From the NCBI RefSeq assembly GCF_012911895.1, contig NZ_JAAXCV010000026.1, positions 165,202 to 229,201 of the forward strand: a stretch of DNA of 64,000 nt, written 5' to 3'. The DNA comes from Bacillus sp. RO3 (GTDB lineage Bacteria; Bacillota; Bacilli; Bacillales; Bacillaceae_B). A model generated the notes under the pieces. It was not told the DNA's origin, searched no databases, and saw nothing but the letters and a program-made list of their open reading frames with translations. Shown piece by piece: positions 16,592 to 25,025 of this stretch (position 1 is the first letter of the stretch; each line of letters begins with the position of its first letter). Position numbers and translations under genes: made by a program.

Positions 16592-16975
16592 TCATGGGGC
16601 CTTCACAAGTTCCAATAATTCTTCCATACTACCTGAACATATTTCCACCTCGGGTAAATGATAAAAGGTGGTGGTACTGGCGAAATCATGTACTTCATTA
16701 TCCGGTGAATAAAGGATTACCCGTTTGTCGAGGGCGATGGCCATCCCCAATTCAACATGACTTCCTTTCCCACCTGGTAGCAGGACGATGACAATATCGG
16801 AATGAATGATTCCGTCCTTTTCTTTTAGTCCTATGTATCTCAGATCCTCAAATGTCGAAGCTCGTTCATTAACCGTCCAATCATATGTATGGATGTGTCC
16901 TTCCATTTTTAACGCTTCACTTACGTAGCGTACTCTATCCTTATTACTGAAGCCGGAAGCAATATAAAAATTCAT
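16592..16975 (-). CDS. Nucleoside 2-deoxyribosyltransferase-like protein
   Basis: 127 residues of the nucleoside 2-deoxyribosyltransferase/TIR-like fold. FYIASGFSNKDRVRYVSEALK resembles the N-terminal substrate loop, SDIVIVLLPGGKGSHVELGMAIAL is the family core with the catalytic Glu, and a strand RVILYSP follows. Such enzymes exchange bases on deoxynucleosides; some relatives only bind nucleotides. Stand-alone gene. Confidence 0.8.
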   Translation of the reverse strand: MNFYIASGFSNKDRVRYVSEALKMEGHIHTYDWTVNERASTFEDLRYIGLKEKDGIIHSDIVIVLLPGGKGSHVELGMAIALDKRVILYSPDNEVHDFASTTTFYHLPEVEICSGSMEELLELVKAP

Positions 16976-17110
16976 CTATATCCCCCTTTTGCCTATTTTC
17001 AACGCCTGGACTCCATGTGCCCGGCTGCCCCCTCCAGGCATCCTGCTGATGCTTGTCATTCAAACCCTATATTAACATAAATTCCCTCTTACCCTTATTA
17101 ATTCATTTGC

Positions 17111-17125
17111 AAGGTCCGTCCCTCT
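17111..17125. repeat. Half-copy of the GGGACGGACC family
   Basis: AAGGTCCGTCCCTCT without its complementary arm, in the 240-nt gap between the deoxyribosyltransferase-like gene and the 39-aa ORF. Confidence 0.6.
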
Positions 17126-17216
17126 CCTTTTCGATGTGCTCTCCATCGTTTCGTGATGGCGGTTTCGGGGAATAGATGGTTATGCTTCTTAGACTGACAC
17201 GGGAGGAGGAATGTGA

Positions 17217-17336
17217 ATGATTGGCGAGACAGCTAATGTGTTATTTCTAGGGATTCCCATGTCGATCATTTTGATATTGATTATCGCGACGATCCTTTTC
17301 TTCAGGAGAAAATCCAGGAAGGATAGGCGTTTTTAA
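17217..17336 (+). CDS. 39-aa single-pass membrane peptide
   Basis: ATG at 17217 follows GGAGGAATGTGA with ideal spacing. The product has one hydrophobic helix (VLFLGIPMSIILILIIATIL) followed by a basic cap FFRRKSRKDRRF. It ends just before a strong terminator, so it looks like a genuine short transcript. No family recognised. Confidence 0.6.
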   Translation: MIGETANVLFLGIPMSIILILIIATILFFRRKSRKDRRF

Positions 17337-17358
17337 GTTGAAACGATAAAATAAAAAG

Positions 17359-17396
17359 GAAGCGGTAGTGTCAGTGAAAACTGACACTACCGCTTC
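17359..17396. terminator. Strong bidirectional terminator
   Basis: GAAGCGGTAGTGTCAG-tgaaaa-CTGACACTACCGCTTC, a perfect 16-bp stem with A-run left and CTCTTTTT right. Shared by the 39-aa ORF and the fasciclin gene. Confidence 0.9.
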
Positions 17397-17420
17397 TCTT
17401 TTTATGCTGGCATTAACAGC

Positions 17421-17921
17421 CTACGGCAACAGCACTTCATCAATGACGTGAATCACACCATTGGAAGCCTCGATGTCTGCCTGAACGACATTTGCATTGT
17501 TTACACGAACGGGATCAAGGGAGATATCCACGGTTTTCTTCGCAAGGGTTTCAGCCTTCATGCCATCTTTCAAATCCGTTGAAAGGACTTTCCCAGACAC
17601 TACGTGGTACAGAAGAATGTCCTTCAAGTCTTCCCTCGCTAATAATTCTTCTGCAGTGATCCCCAGTTTCTTCAAGAGCTTTTCAAAAGCCGCATCGGTT
17701 GGAGCAAATACCGTAAAGGGCCCTTCCCCTTTCAGAGTATCAACCAAACCTGCTTTCTCCAAAGCTGCTGCAAGGGTTTTGAATTGGCCTGCCTCTACCG
17801 CCGTATCAACGATATCCTTTTTGCCTGCAGGTGCCTGACCGTCTTCAGCAGCCCCTGCCCCACTTGAAACGGACAGGAACATCATGAGTGCCATCAAGAT
17901 GAATCCAACTGTTTTTTTCAT
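17421..17921 (-). CDS. Secreted fasciclin (FAS1) domain protein
   Basis: 166 residues with a clear signal peptide ([24 protein letters not shown], cleavage after AGA or GAA) and one FAS1 domain: [19 protein letters not shown] (H1), [16 protein letters not shown] (the FAS1 core motif), [11 protein letters not shown] and [12 protein letters not shown] (H2). FAS1 proteins mediate adhesion at the cell surface or in the matrix. AGGAGGT precedes the ATG. A 6-4-6 palindrome lies upstream. Confidence 0.93.
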   Translation of the reverse strand: MKKTVGFILMALMMFLSVSSGAGAAEDGQAPAGKKDIVDTAVEAGQFKTLAAALEKAGLVDTLKGEGPFTVFAPTDAAFEKLLKKLGITAEELLAREDLKDILLYHVVSGKVLSTDLKDGMKAETLAKKTVDISLDPVRVNNANVVQADIEASNGVIHVIDEVLLP

Positions 17922-17945
17922 CGTCCTACCTCCTGAAATTAGTAT

Positions 17946-17961
17946 GTAAACTGGTGTTTAC
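17946..17961 (-). promoter_or_regulatory. Palindrome upstream of the fasciclin gene
   Basis: GTAAAC-TGGT-GTTTAC, a perfect 6-4-6 inverted repeat about 25 nt upstream of the start, overlapping the expected promoter (TTGAGT lies just upstream on the minus strand). Possible operator; regulator unknown. Confidence 0.35.
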
Positions 17962-18029
17962 TCAAAAGGTAGTATGTGTTGTATAAGCAGGATTATCCAT
18001 TTTTGGATAAGGTTTTTGTCTTTCATTAT

Positions 18030-18272
18030 TTACATCGAACGGTGAATGGCTTCATTCGCTTTATGGGCAGCTTCATTCGGAACATATAGTTGATACGTGG
18101 TGGCGAACCCATATCCTCCGCCTTCCCCGCCTCCAGAACTGATCGTTTTGGTTTGATGTTTGATCCCACTATTCACCAGCCTTCCTTTGATTGTGGAGTA
18201 TTCCCCGACATCTTGAGTGGAGTAAACCAGCTCCCACCTCATGAATAATCGCTTCAATATGTTTTCAAACAT
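18030..18272 (-). CDS. Conserved hypothetical protein, 80 aa
   Basis: Start at the ATG at 18272 (MFENILKRLFMRWELVYS), 8 nt after GGAGGCGG; the longer frame from 18296 begins upstream of that site. A basic N-terminal helix is followed by beta-rich sequence, a GGGEGGGYG loop and TTYQLYVPNEAAHKANEAIH. The last part recalls small DUF2007-like signal-transducing folds, but I do not commit to that. Confidence 0.6.
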   Translation of the reverse strand: MFENILKRLFMRWELVYSTQDVGEYSTIKGRLVNSGIKHQTKTISSGGGEGGGYGFATTYQLYVPNEAAHKANEAIHRSM

Positions 18273-18321
18273 TTCCACCGCCTCCTCATCCCTCAATCAC
18301 GATTCAGAATCCCCCCTGACC

Positions 18322-18534
18322 TTATTGGACAGATCTTGTCTTTTCCTCATTCTTCTTTTTCTGGGCTTGCCAAGTGTAGATCATCCCTGTCACCCCTGCC
18401 GACATGCTTACCACAAAGCTCCACATCACATATCGCCATTCCCCTGTTATAAGTGCTACCCCAATAAAGAACACCAGCTGGCCCACCAGGGCAAACCACG
18501 AGGCAATCCAGGCCAATGTAAGATTTTGTTTCAT
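18322..18534 (-). CDS. Small two-helix membrane protein, 70 aa
   Basis: Start at the ATG at 18534 (MKQNLTLAWIASW), preceded by GGAGGGG; the longer frame upstream is rejected. Two helices (ASWFALVGQLVFFIGVAL and MWSFVVSMSAGVTGMIYTW) and a basic tail. Function unknown; it precedes the 80-aa gene by about 50 nt. Confidence 0.65.
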   Translation of the reverse strand: MKQNLTLAWIASWFALVGQLVFFIGVALITGEWRYVMWSFVVSMSAGVTGMIYTWQAQKKKNEEKTRSVQ

Positions 18535-18654
18535 CTTTACCCCTCCGTTCTTATTACCAATTATTTCAAAGTGTTTCATCGAACTCAATCAATATTTTCA
18601 AAGTTTTAAAGCTTACACTCCCGTCACCATATATAATAGGAATGGGTGATCAAG

Positions 18655-19920
18655 ATGAAACGCATTCATTACAGTTGGATCATATTAACCATTTCCTTTT
18701 TTTCCATCATAGCAGCCGGGATTGTCCGTTCTTCGTCGGGCGTATTTATCGAGCCTTTCGAAGGTGAATTCGGATGGAATCGCTCCACCATTTCTCTTGC
18801 CTTTGACGTGGGCTTGTTTTTGTACGGGTTTTCAGGTCCTTTTATGGCAGCGTTGATCGAAGTGCTTGGATTGAAAAAGATGATGATCCTATCCATGGGA
18901 ACGTTGGTTACAGGCGCTACCCTTACGCTTGCAATGGAAGAACCGTGGCAATTGATTCTGATTTGGGGAATCATCATCGGGCTTGGTTCCTCCCTGTTCT
19001 TAACGGTGCTGAGCCCGTATGTGGCAAATCGATGGTTCGTGAAACGGCGGGGTCTGGCAGTCGGGATTCTGACAGCAAGTACGGCCACGGGACAGCTGAT
19101 CCTGCTCCCCGTCCTGGCGGTATTGATTGAAGGTCATTCATGGCGCTGGGCTATGAACCTCATCATCATCCTGAGCGTCATCATGTTACTCATCATTGTG
19201 TTCTTTATGAAAGAATCTCCTAAAGAATTGGGCATATCCCCCTATGGAAGTGATGAAGGAACCGAAGAAAGCGGGGAAACCGGGAAGAAGAATCCCATCG
19301 TGTTGGCGTTCAACGGTCTTTTTCTTGCCGTTAAAGCCAAGGAGTTTTGGCTTCTCGCAGGAAGCTTTTTCATCTGCGGGTTATCAACGAGTGGATTGAT
19401 TGGGACGCATTTTGTTTCCTACTGCCTAAGCTACGGGATTCCTCTCGTTACTGCCGCTTCACTCCTTTCATTCATGGGCATATTCGACCTGGTCGGCACC
19501 ACCTTATCCGGATGGTTGTCGGACCGTTTCGATAATCGGTGGCTATTGTTTTGGTATTATGCCTTAAGAGGGGGATCCCTTGTGCTGCTTCCCTTTGCTC
19601 TGTCAGAAGGATCTTTGCCGCTACTCATTCTTTTCACTGTATTTTACGGACTGGATTGGATTGCCACGGTCCCTCCTACAGTCAACATCTCGAGGCAAAT
19701 CTTCGGAGTCGCCAAAAGCGGGATCATTTACGGCTGGATTTTCGCCGCTCATCAGGCTGGCGCTGCCGTTGCAGCATACGGAGGCGGAGTGATCTTCAAT
19801 CGAACCAACTCCTACACATCCGCCTTCCTCCTCGCAGGGGTATTCTGTATCCTCGCCAGCCTCTTTGTCATCATCATCAAAAAAGACGCAGGGGTGGAAA
19901 AAGAGGGACGAACCTCTTGA
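18655..19920 (+). CDS. MFS transporter (oxalate/formate antiporter or MCT-like), repeat-derived C-terminus
   Basis: 421 residues with 12 predicted helices. RSSSGVFIEPFEGEFGWNRSTIS at the end of TM1 and the NRWFVKRRGLAVG loop 4-5 (RRG-type) are typical of the oxalate:formate antiporter/monocarboxylate MFS branch. ATG at 18655 has GGGTGAT upstream; GTG at 18646 is a less well-spaced alternative. The last seven codons (EKEGRTS and stop) come from one arm of a GGGACGGACC-family repeat at 19903-19954, so the natural stop was probably replaced. Substrate unknown, perhaps a small carboxylate. Confidence 0.88.
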   Translation: MKRIHYSWIILTISFFSIIAAGIVRSSSGVFIEPFEGEFGWNRSTISLAFDVGLFLYGFSGPFMAALIEVLGLKKMMILSMGTLVTGATLTLAMEEPWQLILIWGIIIGLGSSLFLTVLSPYVANRWFVKRRGLAVGILTASTATGQLILLPVLAVLIEGHSWRWAMNLIIILSVIMLLIIVFFMKESPKELGISPYGSDEGTEESGETGKKNPIVLAFNGLFLAVKAKEFWLLAGSFFICGLSTSGLIGTHFVSYCLSYGIPLVTAASLLSFMGIFDLVGTTLSGWLSDRFDNRWLLFWYYALRGGSLVLLPFALSEGSLPLLILFTVFYGLDWIATVPPTVNISRQIFGVAKSGIIYGWIFAAHQAGAAVAAYGGGVIFNRTNSYTSAFLLAGVFCILASLFVIIIKKDAGVEKEGRTS

Positions 19921-19954
19921 AGAACATCAGCAACCGGTTATGAGGTCCGTCCCT
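19903..19954. repeat. GGGACGGACC-family repeat overlapping a gene end
   Basis: Left arm AGAGGGACGAACCTCT lies inside the MFS gene and encodes its final codons; right arm ATGAGGTCCGTCCCT follows 20 nt later. The loop is larger than in other copies. Confidence 0.75.
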
Positions 19955-19961
19955 GAAAAAG

Positions 19962-19996
19962 AAGCTCCTTCGTCATTTCCAAGGACGAAGGAGCTT
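19962..19996. terminator. Bidirectional terminator
   Basis: AAGCTCCTTCGTC-N9-GACGAAGGAGCTT, a perfect 13-bp stem, between the MFS gene and the leftward 40-aa gene. Confidence 0.85.
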
Positions 19997-20004
19997 TCTA
20001 TTTC

Positions 20005-20127
20005 TCATTTGTTCTTTCTTTCCTGGGCCTTGATGGATACTTTCTCAAGTCCGTTTTGGGCGAATTCTACATCAGACTTTGGCATCGCTTGATTGTTTTT
20101 AAGATCTTTGTTTTTCTGTTTAGACAT
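20005..20127 (-). CDS. 40-aa hydrophilic protein
   Basis: ATG at 20127 follows GGGGTGGTGAAAGA. The sequence is short, Lys/Asn/Gln-rich (MSKQKNKDLKNNQAMPKSD, ending in VSIKAQERKNK). Size and composition resemble small spore-associated or stress proteins of Bacilli, but no family is recognised. The frame open further upstream (to 20475) crosses the ribosome site and another gene, so it is not the real start. Confidence 0.6.
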   Translation of the reverse strand: MSKQKNKDLKNNQAMPKSDVEFAQNGLEKVSIKAQERKNK

Positions 20128-20212
20128 TCTTTCACCACCCCATTTCGTTGTATTTATATCGTGCACAAGGAAGACCATAAATATGAAGGATCTACTATTT
20201 TTGTGTAAACGA

Positions 20213-20241
20213 AAAAAGCCGACTCCAAAAGGAACCGACTT
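20213..20241 (-). terminator. Terminator of the SnoaL-like gene
   Basis: On the minus strand AAGTCGGTTCC-TTTT-GGAGTCGGCTT forms an 11-bp stem using three G-U pairs, followed by TTTT. Confidence 0.65.
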
Positions 20242-20260
20242 GTGATGCAGATGATCAATG

Positions 20261-20641
20261 TTAAAAAATCCCGTTCTCATTCGGTGAATCCTCTGGGACT
20301 GCCTGTCCGACATCCCACAATTCAACGATGCGTTCACCCTGGAACCGGAAGAGATGGACAACGGCGAATCCCGGGTCCTCAGGATGCTGCCTGATATGTG
20401 AGTGAACGGCAACGGTATCTCCGTCTTCCATGGCATGCTTGACTTCCAGTATCTTGTCAGGGTTTTGACGTGCATCTTCTTCCATGGCTGTCATAAGTGA
20501 TTCCACATCACCTTGGAAATACGGGTTATGGTGAGTAAGTCCCGATCCCCCATGCTTCAAAAATGCTTCCCTCACTTTCCCTGAAGCGACAAGCTGCAGA
20601 AATGAGACTGCTTTTTCTTTGAGTCCTGTTAAACCTTCCAT
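20261..20641 (-). CDS. SnoaL-like / NTF2-fold protein
   Basis: 126 residues with the cone-shaped SnoaL pattern: an N-terminal helix (KAVSFLQLVASGKVREAF), the conserved HHNPYFQGD, then beta strands (DGDTVAVHSHIRQ, GFAVVHLFRFQGERIVELWDVGQAVP). This is the polyketide-cyclase-like 'SnoaL-like domain' often annotated in Bacilli. Enzymatic role not established. It has its own terminator. Confidence 0.85.
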   Translation of the reverse strand: MEGLTGLKEKAVSFLQLVASGKVREAFLKHGGSGLTHHNPYFQGDVESLMTAMEEDARQNPDKILEVKHAMEDGDTVAVHSHIRQHPEDPGFAVVHLFRFQGERIVELWDVGQAVPEDSPNENGIF

Positions 20642-20747
20642 CTAGATCATCCTCTCCATTATCTATAGTTTCATTGTAAAGGAAAGAGATCGTTTAGACG
20701 AGCACTATGACATATGGAAACAGACTTCCACCATTCATTGGGGTTGG

Positions 20748-21137
20748 TTACAAATCTCCTTGATCCACATTGAGTTCAATTAAATTCCCATCGGGATCGG
20801 CACAGAAAATTTGTGCAAAGCCGCTTTTGGAATAGGGTTTATCTAGAATCTCCACTTCGTTTTCTTTTAACCATTTGAGAGTATCGTAATAATCTTCCAC
20901 CCTGAGGGCAAAGTGTCCTTCCCGGCTGGATAAGCTTTTATCCTGACGGATGGTTTGGGAGGAAGGATCGACAATCAGGTGGAGCTGCTGCCCCCCTATT
21001 TCATACCAGGCACCGGGGAAATCAAAATCAGGCCGCTGTATTTCTGTTAAGCATAGTGTTTTACCGTAAAACTGTTTGGCCTTCTCCAAATCCGTAACCG
21101 TAAGACTTACATGATGCAGACTTTTATACGCAATCAC
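20748..21137 (-). CDS. VOC-family protein
   Basis: 129 residues, two beta-alpha-beta-beta-beta repeats. First half LHHVSLTVTDLEKAKQFY supplies the metal-ligand His; GHFALRVEDYYDTLKWL and FCADPDGNLIELN supply the second His and Glu. All ligand positions are kept, so it may be an active metalloenzyme or a fosfomycin/bleomycin-type resistance or dioxygenase relative. Substrate unknown. Confidence 0.88.
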   Translation of the reverse strand: MIAYKSLHHVSLTVTDLEKAKQFYGKTLCLTEIQRPDFDFPGAWYEIGGQQLHLIVDPSSQTIRQDKSLSSREGHFALRVEDYYDTLKWLKENEVEILDKPYSKSGFAQIFCADPDGNLIELNVDQGDL

Positions 21138-21182
21138 AACGTCCCTTCTTTCTTTTCCTTTTTCTAAAATGGAACCAGCCCT

Positions 21183-21890
21183 CTATACCGTCATCTTCCA
21201 GCTCGACATGGAGAGCCATCGCTCCTTCTCTTTATAATCAGGATCGATCTTCCCTACAAGCCGCCAGAAGGATCGATCGTGATTAAGGTGAACCATGTGA
21301 CACATTTCGTGGATGACGACGTAGTCGATGACGTCCCTTGGAGCCATGGCGAGCTTCCAGTTAAAAGTCAATTGCCGCCTGGCATCACATGTGCCCCAAG
21401 TTGTCTTGCTGTCAGAAATGCGTATGGACCTGGGTTTCATTTTAAAGTGCTGTTGATGGCTGGTGATGCTTTTTTCCACCAGAGTTTTACACTGCTGATA
21501 GTAATAACGTTTCAACGCCTGTTTAATCCGGTCATCATCGGGCTCTTTCACATGAATATGCAGGGTATCACCGGTAAAGGCGACATAGTCCTGCCCGGTC
21601 CCAGGGTCATGATGGACTTCGATGGGATAGCTTTTCCCTAGATATAAAAAAGGCTCACCCTGGGCATAGCTCTTTATCTGCGGACCCTCGAGACGGTCCT
21701 TTCTTTCCTGGGATTTCTCCAGAATCAGTTCCCATTTGTCCTCAAGTAAACGAAAGACGGCCTCATCCTGTGTACCTTTCGGTGCATGGACCTCAATCTG
21801 CCCGAAGCTGTCGAGATAAATGCCGATGGACGTTCGATTCTTATATGTGATGTTGAAATGTATCGTCTCACCTGAGTACGTATGCTTCAT
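21183..21890 (-). CDS. M48/YgjP-like zinc metallopeptidase family protein (DUF45)
   Basis: 235 residues. The zinc motif HExxH is in YVVIHEMCHMVHLNHDRSFW, followed by the DUF45-typical WGTC (TTWGTCDARRQLTFNWKL). E. coli YgjP-type proteins share this fold. There is no signal peptide, so it is cytoplasmic. Only 5 nt separate it from the DUF1456 gene upstream, so the two are co-transcribed. Confidence 0.9.
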   Translation of the reverse strand: MKHTYSGETIHFNITYKNRTSIGIYLDSFGQIEVHAPKGTQDEAVFRLLEDKWELILEKSQERKDRLEGPQIKSYAQGEPFLYLGKSYPIEVHHDPGTGQDYVAFTGDTLHIHVKEPDDDRIKQALKRYYYQQCKTLVEKSITSHQQHFKMKPRSIRISDSKTTWGTCDARRQLTFNWKLAMAPRDVIDYVVIHEMCHMVHLNHDRSFWRLVGKIDPDYKEKERWLSMSSWKMTV

Positions 21891-21895
21891 GGCGG

Positions 21896-22408
21896 TTATC
21901 CCCTGTATCGGACGGCTAATCCTTTTAAGAAATTACGGGCATAGCGATCTCCGCACACTTTATAATTTTTATGTCCTTCCCTTCTTAGGAGCCCGCCAAG
22001 CTCCCCTTTAGTGATGGTCACTCCAGCATCATCAAGGATCTCGATCATGTCCTCACTTGTTAAAGAAAGAGCAATCTTCACTTTCTTAAGCAGAAGATTA
22101 TTCGCATGTTCATAGGTCAATTCCTGTCGTACCGGCTGACCCGGCCCTGGATCTTTCTTCCCTCTTTTGAAGGTGATAAATCCATTTAAGAAGGATTCAT
22201 ACATCTCGTCATCACAAGGAATCTGATTGTCATCCTCCTCGTTCTCTTCCCCTGAGTCATCGTTGTATGGCGTTTTGGTCAGGACCTTTACTACTTCTTC
22301 CTTCGACAGGTCGAAGCCGCCGAGTTTGAAGATCTCCACCATTTCCGTATTCTTGATATCCAATGCGTACCGCAGTCGAATCAATAGATCATTGTTATCT
22401 AAATTCAT
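21896..22408 (-). CDS. DUF1456 family protein (YehS-like)
   Basis: 170 residues built of two homologous ~75-residue halves: NNDLLIRLRYALDIKNTEMVEIF and NNLLLKKVKIALSLTSEDMIEIL, each followed by a helix-turn-helix-like Lys-Glu segment. An acidic linker (DDSGEENEEDDNQ) divides them. Start at 22408 (MNLDNND), 7 nt after CAGGAGG; the frame from 22438 is longer but lacks a site. Function unknown. Confidence 0.88.
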   Translation of the reverse strand: MNLDNNDLLIRLRYALDIKNTEMVEIFKLGGFDLSKEEVVKVLTKTPYNDDSGEENEEDDNQIPCDDEMYESFLNGFITFKRGKKDPGPGQPVRQELTYEHANNLLLKKVKIALSLTSEDMIEILDDAGVTITKGELGGLLRREGHKNYKVCGDRYARNFLKGLAVRYRG

Positions 22409-22519
22409 ATGTGAACCTCCTGAATGATTACGTATCATTAAATCACTAGCTTACCATTTCCACAGCGTAAAAAGAAGCTTTCCGGTCATGACAACCTGTT
22501 AATCGTCAGACTCCATAAA

Positions 22520-22554
22520 GAAGGTCCGTCCCTGCAAAAGAGGGACGGACCTTC
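22520..22554. repeat. GGGACGGACC-family palindrome
   Basis: GAAGGTCCGTCCCT-N7-AGGGACGGACCTTC, a perfect 14-bp stem 2 nt after the stop of the histidine kinase gene. Confidence 0.88.
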
Positions 22555-22556
22555 AT

Positions 22557-23759
22557 TTACCCTTGATAAAGTGGAAAACGCAGTGTCACGGTGGTACCGT
22601 TTCCGGATTCACTGTCAAAGTGAATGGTTCCGTTGTATTTCTCCACGATGTTGAAGCAGATCATGAGACCGAGTCCGGTCCCCCTGCTCTTTAATGAGTA
22701 AAATGGAGTGCCAAGGTTCTTTACCTCTTCCTCCGTCATCCCCTGCCCCCTGTCGATGATCTGGATGACGACATCACGTTTCTGCCTTTCTGTCATGACT
22801 GAAACAGTACTGCTGGGAGGAGAGGCTTCGATGGCATTTTTGATGAGATTGATGAAAAGCTGCTTCATTTCTATGGAATTGGCCGCAACGTGACAGCCTT
22901 CTTTCACATGAAGGTCGATAGAGTTATCATTCAATAGTCCGTACATGCTGAGGATCTCTGTTACATCCTGCAATACCCTTTCAATGTCGATGCGATCCAC
23001 TTCTTCCCCACCATCAAGCTTTGAAATCGAGAGAAACTGGGAAATGACATGCTCTGCTGTATCAAGCTCGTTCATCATCAGGGAGAAGTTCTCCTTTTGG
23101 CTTTGACTGAATGAGGGATCCTTCACATAAAATTGAAGAAAGCCGTTCACGACGGTCAACGGATTCCGGATCTCGTGAGCGACAGCCGCCGCCAGCTGTC
23201 CTGTCGTCCTCATCCGCTCTGACTGCTGAACCTGCCTGTAGTACATTCGCTGCTTCTGAATCCGCAGATTCGTTAAATGAAAGATAAAGTACAGGATGAT
23301 CTGGCTTGCCAGGAAATTCACTACATTCCCCGCTATGTCTTTATAGATATAAGGATAATGCACACCGTTATCTACAAATCCGATATACCCAAACGTCCCT
23401 GTTATGAAGACAACATTGATCACAAGTGAAAAATAAAAAAGACCCTTATCAAAAAAGAGTATGGAAAAGGCCGGGATGAAACAAAGAAGGACAAACCCCG
23501 ACCACGTATCGGGATACAGATAAAACAAGGTATAAAAGTAACCTGTGGATGATAGCACGATCATGTATTTTAACCAGGCATTTTCATACCACGGATACAT
23601 CAGCAGGCAGAATGAGATGACAAACACCATCACTCCATGCATCCCAAACCCTCTATTAACAGGGTTATCAATCAACCATCCCATCACCATCAGGATGATG
23701 ATGACCGTGACGATGATATAGTAATATTTTTTATGTAACCGACCTTGAAATTCTTTCAT
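22557..23759 (-). CDS. Orphan membrane sensor histidine kinase (sporulation-kinase type)
   Basis: 400 residues. Six N-terminal membrane helices (about 10-160) with short loops and no large extracellular domain, like KinB. The HisKA domain has AAVAHEIRNPLTVVNGFLQFY with the phospho-acceptor His, close to the H-box of Bacillus sporulation kinases. The HATPase domain has the N-box INLIKNAIEA, G1 DRGQGM and G2 GTGLGL. AGGAGCATC precedes the ATG. No response regulator is adjacent, as expected for kinases feeding Spo0F. Ligand unknown; the Spo0F link is inference. Confidence 0.88.
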   Translation of the reverse strand: MKEFQGRLHKKYYYIIVTVIIILMVMGWLIDNPVNRGFGMHGVMVFVISFCLLMYPWYENAWLKYMIVLSSTGYFYTLFYLYPDTWSGFVLLCFIPAFSILFFDKGLFYFSLVINVVFITGTFGYIGFVDNGVHYPYIYKDIAGNVVNFLASQIILYFIFHLTNLRIQKQRMYYRQVQQSERMRTTGQLAAAVAHEIRNPLTVVNGFLQFYVKDPSFSQSQKENFSLMMNELDTAEHVISQFLSISKLDGGEEVDRIDIERVLQDVTEILSMYGLLNDNSIDLHVKEGCHVAANSIEMKQLFINLIKNAIEASPPSSTVSVMTERQKRDVVIQIIDRGQGMTEEEVKNLGTPFYSLKSRGTGLGLMICFNIVEKYNGTIHFDSESGNGTTVTLRFPLYQG

Positions 23760-24046
23760 TTAGATGCTCCTACTAGTAATCTACATTTCTACCGTACAAT
23801 GACAGATATTGTAACTATCTAACAAAAGCATTGGAAAGTCAATCATTGAATGAATTCGTCCATTCTGTTCTTCATCTGTGTCTTTATGTGGAATAATTCA
23901 TTATTGTTTTTGTCATTTCCGGGGAAATAGTTACAAAATTTGTCGATTTTTCAGCGGGCAGGGACTTTGTCGGACGGTGCCCCGCTACCATCGGAATGAG
24001 AAACACGCGTCCAACATATGTCATTGAAAGAAACAGTCACCGTTAT

Positions 24047-24676
24047 TCATGATTCAATGGGTACGATCTTCATCAATTCATCAAACGAATCTATCGCATG
24101 CTCATATTCGTCCACTTCACCAAACCCATATCGGGCGTAGACAAACGGAACACCGGCCTCTTCGGCTGCCTTTTGATCTCCCTTTGTATCCCCTACATAT
24201 ACAGGAGATGCCAGATTGTTGCGTTCCATAACCAGTTTAATATTTTCACCCTTTGAGAGGCCCGTTCTGCCTGGATTTTCATAGTCCAGAAAATGCTTAT
24301 CCAGTCCGTGGAACTCATAAAAAGCCTCGATATATCCGTGCTGACAATTGCTGACGATGAATAATTTATACCTCTTTGACAATTTCTCAAGGACCGCTTC
24401 CACATGATCATATACATGGCCGCCATTCTTACTTAAGTGAGGGATCTCATGTTTCGATAAATTCTCCAGCAGCTGTCCCGTTTCCTCTTCGTCTAGTTCA
24501 GGGAACAGCTTCTCTCCAATTTCCTTCATCTGAAGTCCCATAGTCCCTTCAAGATGCTTACGCGTTACCTTACCTTTTACTTTATCATGATCATCGGTCA
24601 CCTTGTTCCATGCTTCAAGCACAGAATCGATCGGATCCCAGAGTGTACCGTCCAGGTCGAATATGATGCTGTCCAT
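24047..24676 (-). CDS. HAD-family phosphatase
   Basis: 209 residues. Motif I FDLDGTLWD (nucleophile Asp), motif II IVSNC, motif III Lys in GLSKGENIKL and motif IV VGDTKGDQKAA are all present. A helical cap lies between I and II (about 20-85). This matches the phosphoglycolate-phosphatase-like subfamily. Substrate unknown. A 287-nt gap upstream of the kinase holds no recognisable signal. Confidence 0.9.
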   Translation of the reverse strand: MDSIIFDLDGTLWDPIDSVLEAWNKVTDDHDKVKGKVTRKHLEGTMGLQMKEIGEKLFPELDEEETGQLLENLSKHEIPHLSKNGGHVYDHVEAVLEKLSKRYKLFIVSNCQHGYIEAFYEFHGLDKHFLDYENPGRTGLSKGENIKLVMERNNLASPVYVGDTKGDQKAAEEAGVPFVYARYGFGEVDEYEHAIDSFDELMKIVPIES

Positions 24677-24725
24677 TCTTCATTCCTCCATACGTTTAGT
24701 GTTCTTCAATAGGAAAATATGATCT

Positions 24726-25001
24726 TCAGCCCCAATAAGAAACAGCTGTCCATATTAAAACCCCGAGTGCAACAACTGCCAATAGTAAATCGATCATCGC
24801 AGTCTTCTTGCTTCCATTCTTTAAGTTCATCACCATGTCATACATCCCCTTGCCTGTCCAAAACACCATCAAAGACATCCAGCCTACGGAGTCATTTTTA
24901 GGTTCGTCATCAAACAACAGAATCCATGCCCCTATAATAAATGAAAGCAGAAAGACATTTAGTGAAATGTTCAGAGGTTTATTCAATTTATAAGAATCCA
25001 T
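24726..25001 (-). CDS. Membrane protein, 91 aa
   Basis: Three predicted helices (LNISLNVFLLSFIIGAWILLF, VGWMSLMVFWTGKGMYDMV, AMIDLLLAVVALGVLIWTAV). It starts 24 nt after the dsdA stop and is co-oriented, so it may be co-transcribed. No family recognised. Confidence 0.7.
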   Translation of the reverse strand: MDSYKLNKPLNISLNVFLLSFIIGAWILLFDDEPKNDSVGWMSLMVFWTGKGMYDMVMNLKNGSKKTAMIDLLLAVVALGVLIWTAVSYWG

Positions 25002-25025
25002 TTGTCTCCCTCCAATAGCAGCAAT

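Noticed and set aside
19962..20475. 156-codon minus-strand frame extending the 40-aa gene
   Set aside because: It runs back through the SnoaL-like gene and its terminator; the ribosome site is directly before the 40-aa start.
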